NCBI GenBank assembly: GCA_052174475.1
Contig: JBQMRO010000005.1
Coordinates: forward strand, 1-64,000
Reading direction: 5' to 3'
DNA from: Arsenophonus sp052174475
GTDB taxonomy: Bacteria; Pseudomonadota; Gammaproteobacteria; Enterobacterales; Enterobacteriaceae
DNA length: 64,000 nucleotides
A model generated the notes under the pieces. The model saw only the letters and a list, made by a program, of their open reading frames with translations. It did no database searches and was not told the DNA's origin. Below are positions 31,720-42,158 of the stretch, piece by piece (position 1 is the stretch's first letter; each line of letters starts with the position of its first letter). Position numbers and translations under genes: made by a program.

Positions 31720-32808
31720 ATGAGTAAGGTATATAATTTTAGCGCTGGTCCGGCCATGTTACCGGTAGAAGTTTTGCATCTCGTACAACAAGAGCTTTGT
31801 AATTGGAACGGTATGGGTATTTCTGTGATGGAAATAAGCCATCGCAGTGAAACGTTTATAGAGATAGTCAAACAAGCTGAACAAAATCTGCGTGAATTAT
31901 TAAAAATACCTGAAAACTATAAAGTCCTTTTTTGTCATGGTGGTGCAAGAGGTCAATTTGCTGCCTTACCATTGAATTTATTTCAACCTCATGAAAACGT
32001 TGATTATATTGTTGGCGGTTATTGGGCAAAGTCTGCTGCACAAGAAGCAGCAAAATATTGTATTGTTAATGAAATTGATATTCGGATAGAAAAATCAGCT
32101 TATTTAAGTGTGAAAGCAATGGATCAATGGCCATTAACGACAAGTGCTAAATATCTTCATTATTGCCCGAATGAAACGATTGATGGTATTGCTATCTACA
32201 CATCACCGAATTTTTCGGGTAATAAAATTATAATTGCTGATTATTCCTCAGCGATTTTATCGCGGCCACTCGATGTCAGCTGTTTTGGTGTTATTTATGC
32301 CGGTTCACAAAAAAATATTGGGGCAGCAGGTATTGCATTGGTTATCATTCGGGAAGATTTGTTAGGTCGAGCAAAAAAGGTAACACCTTCTATCCTTAAT
32401 TACACGATACTAGCTAAAAATAATTCAATGTATAATACGCCAGTAACTTTTTCTTTGTATCTCTCAGGAGTAGTGTTTAAATGGTTAAAACAGCAGGGTG
32501 GGTTAGAAGAAATAGAAAGACGAAATCAAGAAAAAGCCCGTATACTATATAATGCTATTGATAATAGTAAATTTTATATTAATCGAATCGATCCAGTTAA
32601 TCGTTCGATAATGAATATTCCATTTCAAATAGTAAAACCTAACTTAGATAATGAATTTATTAAATCAGCAGAACAGCAAGGGCTGCTTTTTCTGAAAGGC
32701 CATAAAGCAGCTAGTGGGATGCGTGCTTCAATTTATAATGCTATGCCATTGGTTGGTGTGCAGAAGTTAGTTGATTTTATGATTGATTTTGAACAGAGAA
32801 ATAAATAA
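31720..32808 (+). CDS. serC: Phosphoserine aminotransferase
   Basis: SerC is a PLP enzyme that makes phosphoserine for serine synthesis, and also acts in de novo PLP synthesis. I start it at the ATG at 31720 after GGGTAGG, giving 362 residues, the E. coli length; an in-frame GTG lies one codon upstream. Markers are YNFSAGPAMLP at the N-terminus, FCHGGARGQFAA, HYCPNETIDGIA, and the PLP Lys in AGSQKNIG (about residue 198). The C-terminus has KGHKAASGMRASIYNAMP. It is followed by aroA after 114 bp, the conserved serC-aroA pair. Confidence 0.97.
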   Translation: MSKVYNFSAGPAMLPVEVLHLVQQELCNWNGMGISVMEISHRSETFIEIVKQAEQNLRELLKIPENYKVLFCHGGARGQFAALPLNLFQPHENVDYIVGGYWAKSAAQEAAKYCIVNEIDIRIEKSAYLSVKAMDQWPLTTSAKYLHYCPNETIDGIAIYTSPNFSGNKIIIADYSSAILSRPLDVSCFGVIYAGSQKNIGAAGIALVIIREDLLGRAKKVTPSILNYTILAKNNSMYNTPVTFSLYLSGVVFKWLKQQGGLEEIERRNQEKARILYNAIDNSKFYINRIDPVNRSIMNIPFQIVKPNLDNEFIKSAEQQGLLFLKGHKAASGMRASIYNAMPLVGVQKLVDFMIDFEQRNK

Positions 32809-32812
32809 ATTA

Positions 32813-32838
32813 AATAATCCTTTATGGATTATTTTAGT
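32813..32838 (+). terminator. Weak hairpin between serC and aroA
   Basis: AATAATCC and GGATTATT form a perfect 8-bp stem with a five-base loop, followed by a short T stretch. It may only attenuate, since serC and aroA are usually cotranscribed. Confidence 0.35.
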
Positions 32839-32922
32839 AAAGATACCGTATAACTTTATCATATAAATATAAATGTGATTTAACTAAGTTATCCAACTTT
32901 GTTATTGGAGAATTTACTGTTA

Positions 32923-34215
32923 ATGCAAGCCCTAACAATTCAACCCATTTCTTACGTTGAAGGTACTATTAATCTTCCTGGATCGAAAAGCATTTCTAAC
33001 CGGGTACTATTATTAGCTGCATTAGCGCAAGGCCGAACTGTATTAACCAATCTTCTTGCTAGTGAAGATATTCGTCATATGCTTAATGCTTTGACAACAT
33101 TGGGTATTGAATATCAATTATCCAAAGATTTTACTACCTGTATTATAAAAGGTGCTGGGCAGTATTTTAACTATAAAAAAGATTTAGAAATTTTTCTTGG
33201 TAATGCGGGTACAGCTATCCGTCCATTAACTGCAGTTTTAGCGTTAGGAGACAATGATATTGTCTTAACCGGTGAACCAAGAATGAAAGAACGTCCTATT
33301 GGTCATCTAATTGATGCACTACAGAAAAACGGGGCGACTATTGATTATCTTGAACAAACAGGTTATCCCCCTATAAGAATAAAAGGAGGATTTCAAGGTG
33401 GGGATATAACAGTTGATACCTCTGTCTCTAGTCAGTTTTTAACTGCACTTTTAATGGCTGCACCGTTAGCGCAGAATGATACGATTATCCAAATAAAAGG
33501 AGAGCTTGTTTCTAAACCTTATATTGATATCACTCTAGCACTAATGCGTAACTTTGGCGTTGAAGTAGACGATAAACACTATTGTCGATTTTATATTAAA
33601 TCTGGACAACGCTATATTTCACCAGGCAATTATCTTGTTGAGGGCGATGCTTCTTCTGCCTCTTATTTTTTAGCAGCAGCAGCAATTAAAGGCGGTACCG
33701 TTAGGGTAACAGGTATTGGTAAAGATAGCTTGCAAGGTGACACCAAATTTGCTGTTGTGCTTAAAAAAATGGGTGCCAAAATACGATGGGGTAAAGATTT
33801 TATAGAATGTCAACGAGGTGAGTTAATTGGTATTGATATGGATATGAATTCGATTCCGGATGCTGCGATGACAGTTGCAGCGCTATCGCTCTTTGCTAGG
33901 GATGAAACGATTATTCGTAATATTTATAACTGGCGACTAAAAGAAACTGACAGATTAAATGCTATGGCAGTTGAATTAACAAAAGTTGGTGCTAAAGTAG
34001 AAGAAGGACATGACTATATTCGTATTTTACCGTGTAAAATATTACAGCATGCTGAAATAACAACTTATAATGATCATCGGATAGCGATGTGTTTTTCGCT
34101 TCTCGCTTTGTCAGATATGCCAGTTACTATTTTAGATCCAAATTGCACCGCTAAGACTTTTCCAGGCTATTTAAGTCAATTAGAAAAATTAAGTTATCGA
34201 TATAGAGTATGCTAG
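32923..34215 (+). CDS. aroA: 5-enolpyruvylshikimate-3-phosphate synthase
   Basis: AroA makes EPSP, the sixth step of the shikimate pathway to chorismate. I start it at the ATG at 32923 (MQALTIQPISYVEGTINLPG), giving 430 residues against 427 in E. coli. The GGAG at 32907-32910 is rather far away, so an in-frame CTG or TTG upstream could be used instead. Conserved motifs are LPGSKSISNR, LFLGNAGTAIRP shown here as FLGNAGTAIRP, GEPRMKERPIGHL, EGDASSASYFLAAAA, WRLKETDRL and YNDHRIAM. It is intact. The cmk gene that follows in E. coli is absent here. Confidence 0.96.
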   Translation: MQALTIQPISYVEGTINLPGSKSISNRVLLLAALAQGRTVLTNLLASEDIRHMLNALTTLGIEYQLSKDFTTCIIKGAGQYFNYKKDLEIFLGNAGTAIRPLTAVLALGDNDIVLTGEPRMKERPIGHLIDALQKNGATIDYLEQTGYPPIRIKGGFQGGDITVDTSVSSQFLTALLMAAPLAQNDTIIQIKGELVSKPYIDITLALMRNFGVEVDDKHYCRFYIKSGQRYISPGNYLVEGDASSASYFLAAAAIKGGTVRVTGIGKDSLQGDTKFAVVLKKMGAKIRWGKDFIECQRGELIGIDMDMNSIPDAAMTVAALSLFARDETIIRNIYNWRLKETDRLNAMAVELTKVGAKVEEGHDYIRILPCKILQHAEITTYNDHRIAMCFSLLALSDMPVTILDPNCTAKTFPGYLSQLEKLSYRYRVC

Positions 34216-34244
34216 AAATATTAGCTTTTACTTTTCAAAAAAAG

Positions 34245-34440
34245 TATGAAGAGTGTGGTTTTTAAGAATTTAGATTTAACTTTGAACTAATCTTTCATAG
34301 ACTGTAAAGGAGTTTACTAACTAATATTGATTGGGATAATTTCTAATTATATAGGCGAACATATCTATGTTGAATAATCTCAATCTCTTACCAGAGATTG
34401 ATGAGATGGTTTTTGAACCCATCTTTATAGTCTATTAAAT
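34245..34440 (-). mobile_element. IS481-type element, 3'-end fragment
   Basis: The reverse complement reads TIQHRYVRLYN and then a block with CTATGAAAGATTAGTTCAAA that is nearly identical to the end of the 43.2-44.2 kb IS481-type remnant. Only the end is left. It abuts the left end of an IS256-type fragment, the same arrangement as at 5.1 kb. Confidence 0.7.
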
Positions 34441-34442
34441 CG

Positions 34443-34838
34443 AAAGTTATGTTTATTTTAGTGTATGGATTTTTAGAAATGCTAGTATACCCTATTGCTT
34501 CATTTTATGAATGATTACAACAATAGAGATATGATATGCTATAAAAAGGTGTGCTCTGCATATATCTGTAAAATTAGATTTTATTTGTGTCTTCCTACAT
34601 GAAGACATCTAATGGTCCTAAAAAGCTGATAGACACTGTTGTTGAAACAGTGAGCTCGAAGTCATGCTCCTCAACATACTCAATGTGTCTTATCTACGGA
34701 TCTCGTCTATTAGCTGTAATGGAATATTTTCCATTACTATCCATATAAACTGCTATTGGATATATTGAGATTAATAGTGCCTAAGATCAGGAAGAGATCT
34801 TAGCGGCAACAGAATATGCCTAAAAAGCTAGTTTGTTT
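34443..34838 (+). mobile_element. IS256-family 5' fragment, copy f
   Basis: The left part of the IS256-type element is present, from the GTGTATGGATTTTTAGAAAT left end to the segment equivalent to GATATTGAGATTAA...GCCTAAGATCAGGA. It stops where a minus-strand copy begins, which suggests it was truncated by that insertion or by recombination. Confidence 0.7.
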
Positions 34839-34839
34839 A

Positions 34840-36200
34840 GCTATTATTAAATCTTGTGGATAACGATCAGGCTTCTCTCTGAAGATTGAAAATATATTCT
34901 CCATCATTAAATTGTATGTTTATTATCACCAGGGGATCAGAAGATTAACTCTCTTTATCCTCTTCCCAGTTTTTCTAAATAGACGGGATAGAACACCTTA
35001 AATATTATTAAAAGGATTATTTTCTAGAATTAGAACCATTCGAACACCAGCTTCATAGTCTCAGTATAGTAAAAGCTGATTCAATCAACTTTTTTGTTCT
35101 TATTGACCTCCACACTATACTGATCTAGGGGTATATAATATCAGCCATTCTTCTCGATCTTTTTCTAGTTTTTTCATCGCTGCAGAGATGAATCACTAAA
35201 AACCTTCCCAAAAAAAACATCAATGAATTTATTAGCGATATCACAACCTTTTCTGCTAGCCAGAGACCTCCCCCACAGCTCACCCTAACTTTTGCTGTTG
35301 AATGATTTTAGAGAGTGAATCCCAGCACATTAGCTATTTTGTATACCAAACAGCATTTTATGCTGGATGTCCGGCATCCCTTGGTCGACATTGCATTCAA
35401 AAACCAAAAGTGGGAATAACCACAAAGTCTCCATTAGTAAACCTAGAAATACGCTTAAGGCACGCACTGGTAGTATATTAAGAAGTTTAGCCTAGCTTCT
35501 AACTCTTAATAATCATATTTGACTGCAAGAAGCTCCTTATATCTATATGCAATATCGCCAATATAACTATCAGAAAAAAAAGCAATCAGCTTGCCTAACA
35601 GAATGATATATGCCTTTAAACCAAGAAATAAACATAACGCGTATCGCTTAAATTAGGCAGTGACCATTATCTACGCTCTCTTAAAGGAATTCCTATTCAG
35701 TATACTGATGGTACTAGTATAGAGATCATGTACTTCTAACCAAAATTCACAGAGCTTTATGAAAATTATCGGTGGATATATGCTTTATAGATTCAGTCCA
35801 TAGTAACAACTCTTCGTGATTTTTTTTGCACACTTCAGATAAGGCGGTAAGAAAAGATCTTTAAAAGTATATTCCGTTACCACTGCTATTCCACTTATCT
35901 TAAGCACTTTAAGCTTATAGGCTAATATCATTCTGTATAAGTTTATGCTAGCAAGTAATCATTACTGGCGACAGCTTGCCGGCCATTAACAAGGTGATGT
36001 TTACATGTTTGTTGCAGCATGGTTTCAAGCTCATCCTTAACAGCGGTACCTATATCAGCTCCTTGTTACTATTATGAATGAGTTAATTTAATGGATCAGA
36101 GTAATATCTAATTTCTCAGATACCTTTAGGGTAAACCTTTCATGATACATAATATCTATATTTTTGAAATTATTTATGAAATCAATCAAAAAGATATTTC
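34840..36200 (-). mobile_element. IS256-family element remnant, copy g
   Basis: A nearly full-length copy on the minus strand, with right end near 34,840 (complement of CCTGATCGTTATCCACAAG) and left end near 36,190 (complement of TTGATTTCATAAATAATTTC). It is riddled with stops. It forms a tail-facing pair with the truncated copy f. Confidence 0.75.
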
Positions 36201-37949
36201 ATCATTTACGAAAGCACTTACAGCAGAAATGAATATAACTCAAAAGTTGATTATTAATTTTAATATTCTTCTAAATTCTTATGAGGTCTATTATTCAGAT
36301 TGGTGGTGGGGTTGAGTACTTAAATTTTACTAGAAGATGCCCGACAGTTTTTCCAAATAGAGTGTAAGGTGTCATATATTATCTGTTACTCGACAATAAC
36401 AATTTATGGACATAAACTGAATTACTTTTTCAGGTGCAATATTTCGCTCCTAGGATGTTGTTTAGCACCTTTTAAGAACTATAAACGCATGATTTCTTTT
36501 TTCGTAAATTGGTTATAGATTTTACTTCCTAAAAAGGAAGATTTCCCATAGGTTATACTTGTATTTGATACAATAAATTTATTGAAATGCTTGAATATTA
36601 TATGAGAAAAGCTCAAAATAAATTATTTTTAGGTGTTCGTAAATCATACGAGATGATTGATATAGCGACTAAATAAGATTTAGCGATCTTTGTAAAGAAT
36701 AGATAGCAGATTTGATAATGTTAATTTTTAAAAAACGAAATTTAAATAGCTGATGTCTGAAAAGACATCTCTATTGAAATTTATAACATCTATAAAGATT
36801 TTTCTTCTGAAAGATCTTTAGTCTTCAAAGATATTGAAGTGTTAACTAATAGCATTCTTATAAAGCTGAATGTTATTATGTTAGGGATTATTACTATTAC
36901 ACTAGTAATACTTAATTTTTTCTAATTTCTTAGTTGTAAGTTCAAATTTTGCACAGCTAGCCAATTTCACGATATATCTTCATCAAGATTATGTTTTTAA
37001 ACAATCATTTTCTTTTGTTAAATACTATTTAATTACCTTAAAAGTTATTATTTCTCTGTTATCGTTGTCATGTATAGTACAAATACTGCTTAGTATCATG
37101 AATTAAAAAAAGATATAACTGTATTAATCATCCAAACAAGATTACCCATATTGATATGGGTAGCCAATATCATGCACGGATTATTAAGTTTTATAATATC
37201 CACTCATTCATTGTTTTGTTTGTTTTGCATTATTAGGATGATCAGTTTCCCTTAAGTAAAGATCTTAAATATTAAGTAAATGAAGACAATTTTTAAGTGT
37301 TTTTTGTCACTGCATTCTGCAATTTCTTCTATATTTAATCGTTGATATTTTCTACCTGATAATTTTGAGATATATTGATAAATATTATTTTTTTCACAGA
37401 ATAATTTATAGCTATCTCTATAGCTCAATTATTTTGCTTTTAAATAATTTTTTCTAGGTCATATAATTCAGTATATAAAATAACCCTACACACGTAGGGT
37501 AGGTTGTTACTAACCTATACCTTTTAATTGGCTAATATAATTTCATATTTTAAAATAAAATATTTTACCAATAAATCTCTGATTACTACCTTTATTAGGT
37601 AGTGATGACTAATTTTATTCTCGTTGGTAAAGGTTTAATGCCATTTATCTCTATTCGAATAAAGTGTAAACTCTGATCGGTGATCAGCTTAAGAAAACAG
37701 CTAGCACACTCTGAATTTTAAACTCTGCAAGAATCTAATCACTCTTTAAGAGTAATTAAAGCCATCCTTTTTCAAAAGGAAATAGAATCAGTTTAGTGTG
37801 CCTATTGTAAGATAGGATCTTATTAGAGTGTATATTCTCTCATCTTATGCAAGAATTCTAGAGATATTAATTTTAGGTTTATCTTAGTAAGGCTTATTTT
37901 CTTATTTTATTGATTCTTTCTAACAGCAATTCCAATGTTGACTGCTAAT
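36201..37949. other. Long region without an intact gene; unidentified remnants
   Basis: Near 36,585-36,925 the plus strand reads MLEYYMRKAQNKLFLGVRKS and later ISIEIYNIYKDFSSERSLVF and LIKLNVIMLGIITITLVIL. This looks like a small protein with a coiled coil and one C-terminal membrane helix, now broken by stops. Near 37,250-37,430 the minus strand reads SYKLFCEKNNIYQYISKLSG and RKYQRLNIEEIAECS in one open frame of about 50 codons. I recognise neither. A short perfect hairpin (ACCCTAC/GTAGGGT) is at 37,483-37,500. Confidence 0.4.
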
Positions 37950-39515
37950 CAAGCTGAGCGTCGGTAAAAGTAGCATGTTATCATATAGAATCCATTTGCA
38001 CGAATCTGTGTGCGGGATTCTTTTATCAGAACCGCAAACCTTAGTTTTTTCCTGTTTTTTGTAAGCTGTCATCTCTGCGTTTTTTTATACACCTTTGATA
38101 AGGGTGTGCCTTATTTACGTTTTGATAAGAAGCATATAATACGACATATTAAAATATCTAATGGAATATAGATAATATAGCGTTAAAGGTATTTATAGTA
38201 TGCTAGGGAGATCTCTGTTTATCTTTTTAGCGAAGTGTACTTTTCAGTAATGTTTGTACTGTGGCTTTAAGTAACGCTATTACTGGTTTGTAGTGCGGAT
38301 ATCTCTCAGATGAGAAATACAATAGCATTTATCAGGTTATAACTATAATATAACAGCCTGATGATAGCGCCTTCCCAAACCCATTCGACCGCTCTTTTTT
38401 TTGAAGAATAGATCACCTCATGCAGCATATTTAATATCCAGACTGTTCCTAATAAGGAAGGTATGAACATGCGAATGTTAATCGAATTGTTAACTATAGC
38501 TGTATAATGGAGATAAGATATCAATTTCGATATCCTGTTGTGTGCCAAACTGCAGCATATCGTTGCGTGAGAGCGCAAAACAAAACGTTGAGTAGCTAGT
38601 CAATTATTATTGAAAAGGCCAAGGAGGATTGGGTATAGTGTGGAAATAATATCTCAATAATTGCAGTCGGGTAAAATATAAATCTGCTGCACTCTAACTA
38701 TTATCCGGTAACTTTAAAGTCGCATGAACTGCGAGCTTTTGATTTATAGATTTGCCAAAAAACGGCAGTGGAAATATTAAGGAGAATCAGACCAGTAGTC
38801 CGTCCGGAGACCCATTATATAAATGATGCAGGCAAACATTCGCTCTACAAATAAGATACGTCCACAAGTTAATACTTTGGGCATGTTTTTAAGAAATTTA
38901 TTTAATCCGTTATCAATGGTAAAAATAGTTTAATTGGGCGGAGTAGATATATATGTGGGTAAAATAACTTCTTAGTTCCTTATAAGAAAAATATAAATCG
39001 TCATCTTGTCCCAATTCATTAGCTCTATTCAGTTTAGTTCTTCTCTCCTCCTTCCAGAGGGAAGATGGAGAGAAGAACTACTCCTAGTTTTCTATAAGTA
39101 ATGAATTAATCGACAAGCATGCTTTCATTAATTACCTATCAATACAGTTATATTCAACATCATCAACTTCACGCCTATGCCATTATTTAAAGCTCCGGAT
39201 AATCATGATTAGAATAGAATAATATACTTGTATGTCAAAAAAAATTAAGAACCGGAGTTAGCGAATTGCTATATGGCCTCTTTTAAGGTGGAATAAAAAT
39301 TCAGTTAGCCTGTTATTATTAATTTTTGGAGGGAGATTCAGAAAGCGTTTCGGATAAACAAACAGTTCTAACATGTGACTTATCTATTATCTTCTTGATT
39401 TTATTCGATTTACGATTTCTAGGAATATTCATACTAAGCCATCTGGATGAATTTTTAAAAAATTAATATATCGTAGAGTATGAAATAGCATTCAAATTAT
39501 GAACATCTTAGAAGC
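37950..39515. repeat. Dispersed repeat B, copy 2 (unidentified)
   Basis: This is the partner of the stretch at 25.25-26.95 kb, in the same orientation. The minus-strand frame at 38306-38578 (ending SKKRAVEWVWEGAIIRLLYY in part) covers the same zone as the KKAVEKSG zone in copy 1. A 20-bp stem with two mismatches lies at 39035-39080, at the same place as the hairpin in copy 1 but with unrelated sequence. No intact gene and no family assignment. Confidence 0.6.
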
Positions 39516-39524
39516 AGTATAGGT

Positions 39525-39610
39525 GGTGAGTTACGTTTAAAAACAATCTTTTTTAATGGTATTTAAGCTTCTCTAGTTTGCATAGAGAAGCTAGAAACCA
39601 GCTAAGGAAA
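39525..39610 (+). mobile_element. IS256-family 3' scrap, copy h
   Basis: AATGGTATTTAAGCTTCTCT and the following AGAAACCAGCTAAGGAAATT match the end of the IS256-type transposase gene (AATGCTATTTAAGCTGCT...in copy i). It lies between repeat B copy 2 and the next full-length IS256-type remnant. Confidence 0.55.
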
Positions 39611-39611
39611 T

Positions 39612-41015
39612 TGATTTACGCTTATTTTTATGTATAGGATTTCAGAAATGGTGGCGGGTATCCTGCTGATTGATTTTATGGATGATTTCAACAAAAGAGA
39701 AATGATATGAAAAAAATTTATCTTACAGATATCCCTAAGACCAGATATTACCTTTTCTTCTTTGCATAAACTCATCCATAATGACGTGCTAGATAGATGA
39801 TATGGCACCGCTGTTTAGGGGAGATCAAAAGTATCCTGCAACGACATTCCAAACACTGACTTGTTGATGGGATAGATTTATTGCTTATCGATTATAACGA
39901 TTATTTGCTGCAACGAACTATACAAACTGGTATTTAAGATATTTAGATTAAAGTGCTTAAGATTAGTAGATCTTAGCAGCAATGGAATATGTTTCAATAG
40001 CTTGTTTCTATCGTCTTATCTTAAGTGCACGAAAGCTATGAATAGAGCTCTTTCCCATGCCTATTTACGGGTTTATCAGTAATTTTATGAAGCTCTATAG
40101 GGCACTTCTCGGTAAAAGCACATGATCTTCTACTTGATATCATTAACAGAGTAAAGCTCCGATTCCTTGAAGAGCATCAATAATGATATCTACGTAATTT
40201 TTAAGTGACATACTACATTTATTTTTTAGCTGATAGCATATAGCGATCTGTCAGGAAAACTGATTATCTTTGTCTGCTTCTCATTATCGGCGGTATTTGC
40301 GTATGGAGGAACGTAAGGAAACAGTTGTGTTAAAAGATACTTATCGAGAGTTAAAATCATACTGTTGGCTCAACTTCTTGATGACCTATTAAAAGATGGG
40401 TTTAACTATATCTCCTATGGTTGCTACGGCAGATGGTGTTATTTGATTTCTAAAATGAATATAAAGATATTTCTGGATTCGTATTACCAATTCTGTTAGC
40501 TATATAATAGCTAATGTACTGATTTCACTCCAAAAAAGCTATTCAACAGTGAAGGTTAAAGGTGAACTATGGGAGGAGTGCTGGCTAGCAAAGAGCTCTG
40601 ATTCCACTAATAAATTCTTGATGTTTTTTAGGAAGATTTTAGTGAAGTATCCTGTAAGTTATGAAGAACATTAGAAAAAGATAGAGAAGAGAGCTATTCG
40701 CATTCTATGCCTTCCCGTCAACACACTAATGTCAATAAGAATGACGAATTTAATTGAATCAGTTTTTGCGCGACAGGTTAAACCTATGAAGTCAGCTTAA
40801 TAAGGCGCTGTAGTTCAAGAAAAGCAACCCTTTCAATGCTATTTAAGCTGCTCTCTGTATGCTTAAAAAGCGAAATTGCCTAAGGAGAGGTAATCTGCTG
40901 TTACGCTGTTTATAAAGAGCGTCCAATTTAAGGATAAAGAACAGATTTACGAAGCATTACAGTAGAACATGGCTTAATTGTTGATACACTAAATTTTTAA
41001 TAACTCGTTATCTGT
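39612..41015 (+). mobile_element. IS256-family element remnant, copy i
   Basis: The whole length of the element is present, from the left end (TATGTATAGGATTTCAGAAAT) through the DIxKVPKxxD-type middle near 39,930-39,970 to the right end near 41,010. There is no usable reading frame. Confidence 0.8.
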
Positions 41016-41189
41016 CCTGGAGAATATTATTTGAAACCACAAGCATTAAAATATATGATGTGGCTACAAATAAATTACTCTGCAAACAAAGAAATAACCT
41101 TTTCCAATATAGCCTATTATTACTAATAGGCGCTCAGTAAGTAATATACATGACAATAGAAAAATTTTATCTTTAAAATTTAACGTTAT

Positions 41190-42158
41190 TTAGAGACAAC
41201 GCAATTTAGTTGCCTCTGCAACCATTTTTTCTAATTTTTCCTGATCAATAGCAAATTTACGAATACCATCACTCAGTTTATCCGTCACCATGGTATTAGG
41301 ATAATGTTGCCAATAGAATTCTGTTTCTGTCATCGGTTTAGGCGGTAACTGAATTTGATCATTAAATACCAATTTTTGTACCACTTCACCTTGCGTCTCA
41401 GAAAATTCTTTAAGTAATGCCGGAGAAATAGTTAATCGATCACAGCCTGCCAATTGTAAAATTTCACTTTTTATTGCGGAAACTTGCCCCTATTACCACC
41501 ATTTTATAGCCATGTTGTTTATAATAATTATAAATTTATGTAACAGAAATCACATCAGGATCTTCTTGTGGCACATACTCTTTTATATTAGTATTCACTT
41601 GATACCAATCAAGAATACGACCAACAAAAGATGAAATCAGATAAACGGCAGCTTTTGCACAAGCTCGTACTTGTGCAAAAGAGAATAATAGAGTTAGATT
41701 GCAGTTAACACCCTCTTTTCTAACTGCTTTCCCGGCGCGTATTCCTTGGCAAATTGAAGCTAACTTAATCAAAATACGCTCATTTTTAATGCCTGTATGA
41801 TTATAAAGTTCAATAATACGGTGCGCTTTTTAATATAAGCTTCAGTATCATAGGAAAGACGCGCATAAACTTCTGTTGAAACTCTTTCCGGACTTAATTG
41901 TAAGATTGCTAATCCAATATTAACAGCCAATTTATCACACACATCAATGATTTGATGTTTACGTGATTAGCTTTGTTCCTGTGCCAAGATGATTGTTTCA
42001 TTAATAAGTAGCTGATATTCTGGGATCTGAGATGTATTAAGGATCAAAGATGGATTAGTTGTTGCATCTTCAGGTTTATAAAGTTTTATTATGCTAATAT
42101 CACCCGTATCTGCTACAACCGTTGTTATTTTATGCAAAGAGGTTAATTCATCGATCAT
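41190..42158 (-). pseudogene. talB: talB pseudogene (transaldolase B), recently broken
   Basis: Transaldolase links the non-oxidative pentose phosphate pathway to glycolysis. The minus strand starts MIDELTSLHKITTVVADTGD and retains most of the protein, including the Schiff-base Lys segment ILIKLASICQGIRA and C-terminal GIRKFAIDQEKLEKMVAE. I see four lesions: a TAA after QEQS (near 41,967), a missing base in an A-run in the codons after EAYI (near 41,830), a GAA-to-TAA stop after VISVT (near 41,535), and an extra A in the A-run after SFRN (near 41,475). SPFVGR has become SSFVGR. High residual similarity means the loss is recent. Confidence 0.95.

Noticed and set aside
37483..37615. Short hairpins (ACCCTAC/GTAGGGT and ACTACCT/AGGTAGT) as a structured RNA
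   Set aside because: The stems are short, not followed by T-runs, and there is no neighbouring gene; chance is sufficient.
38306..38578. 90-codon minus-strand frame as a gene
   Set aside because: It lies in repeat B copy 2; the aligned stretch in copy 1 is not open, so there is no sign of selection on the frame.
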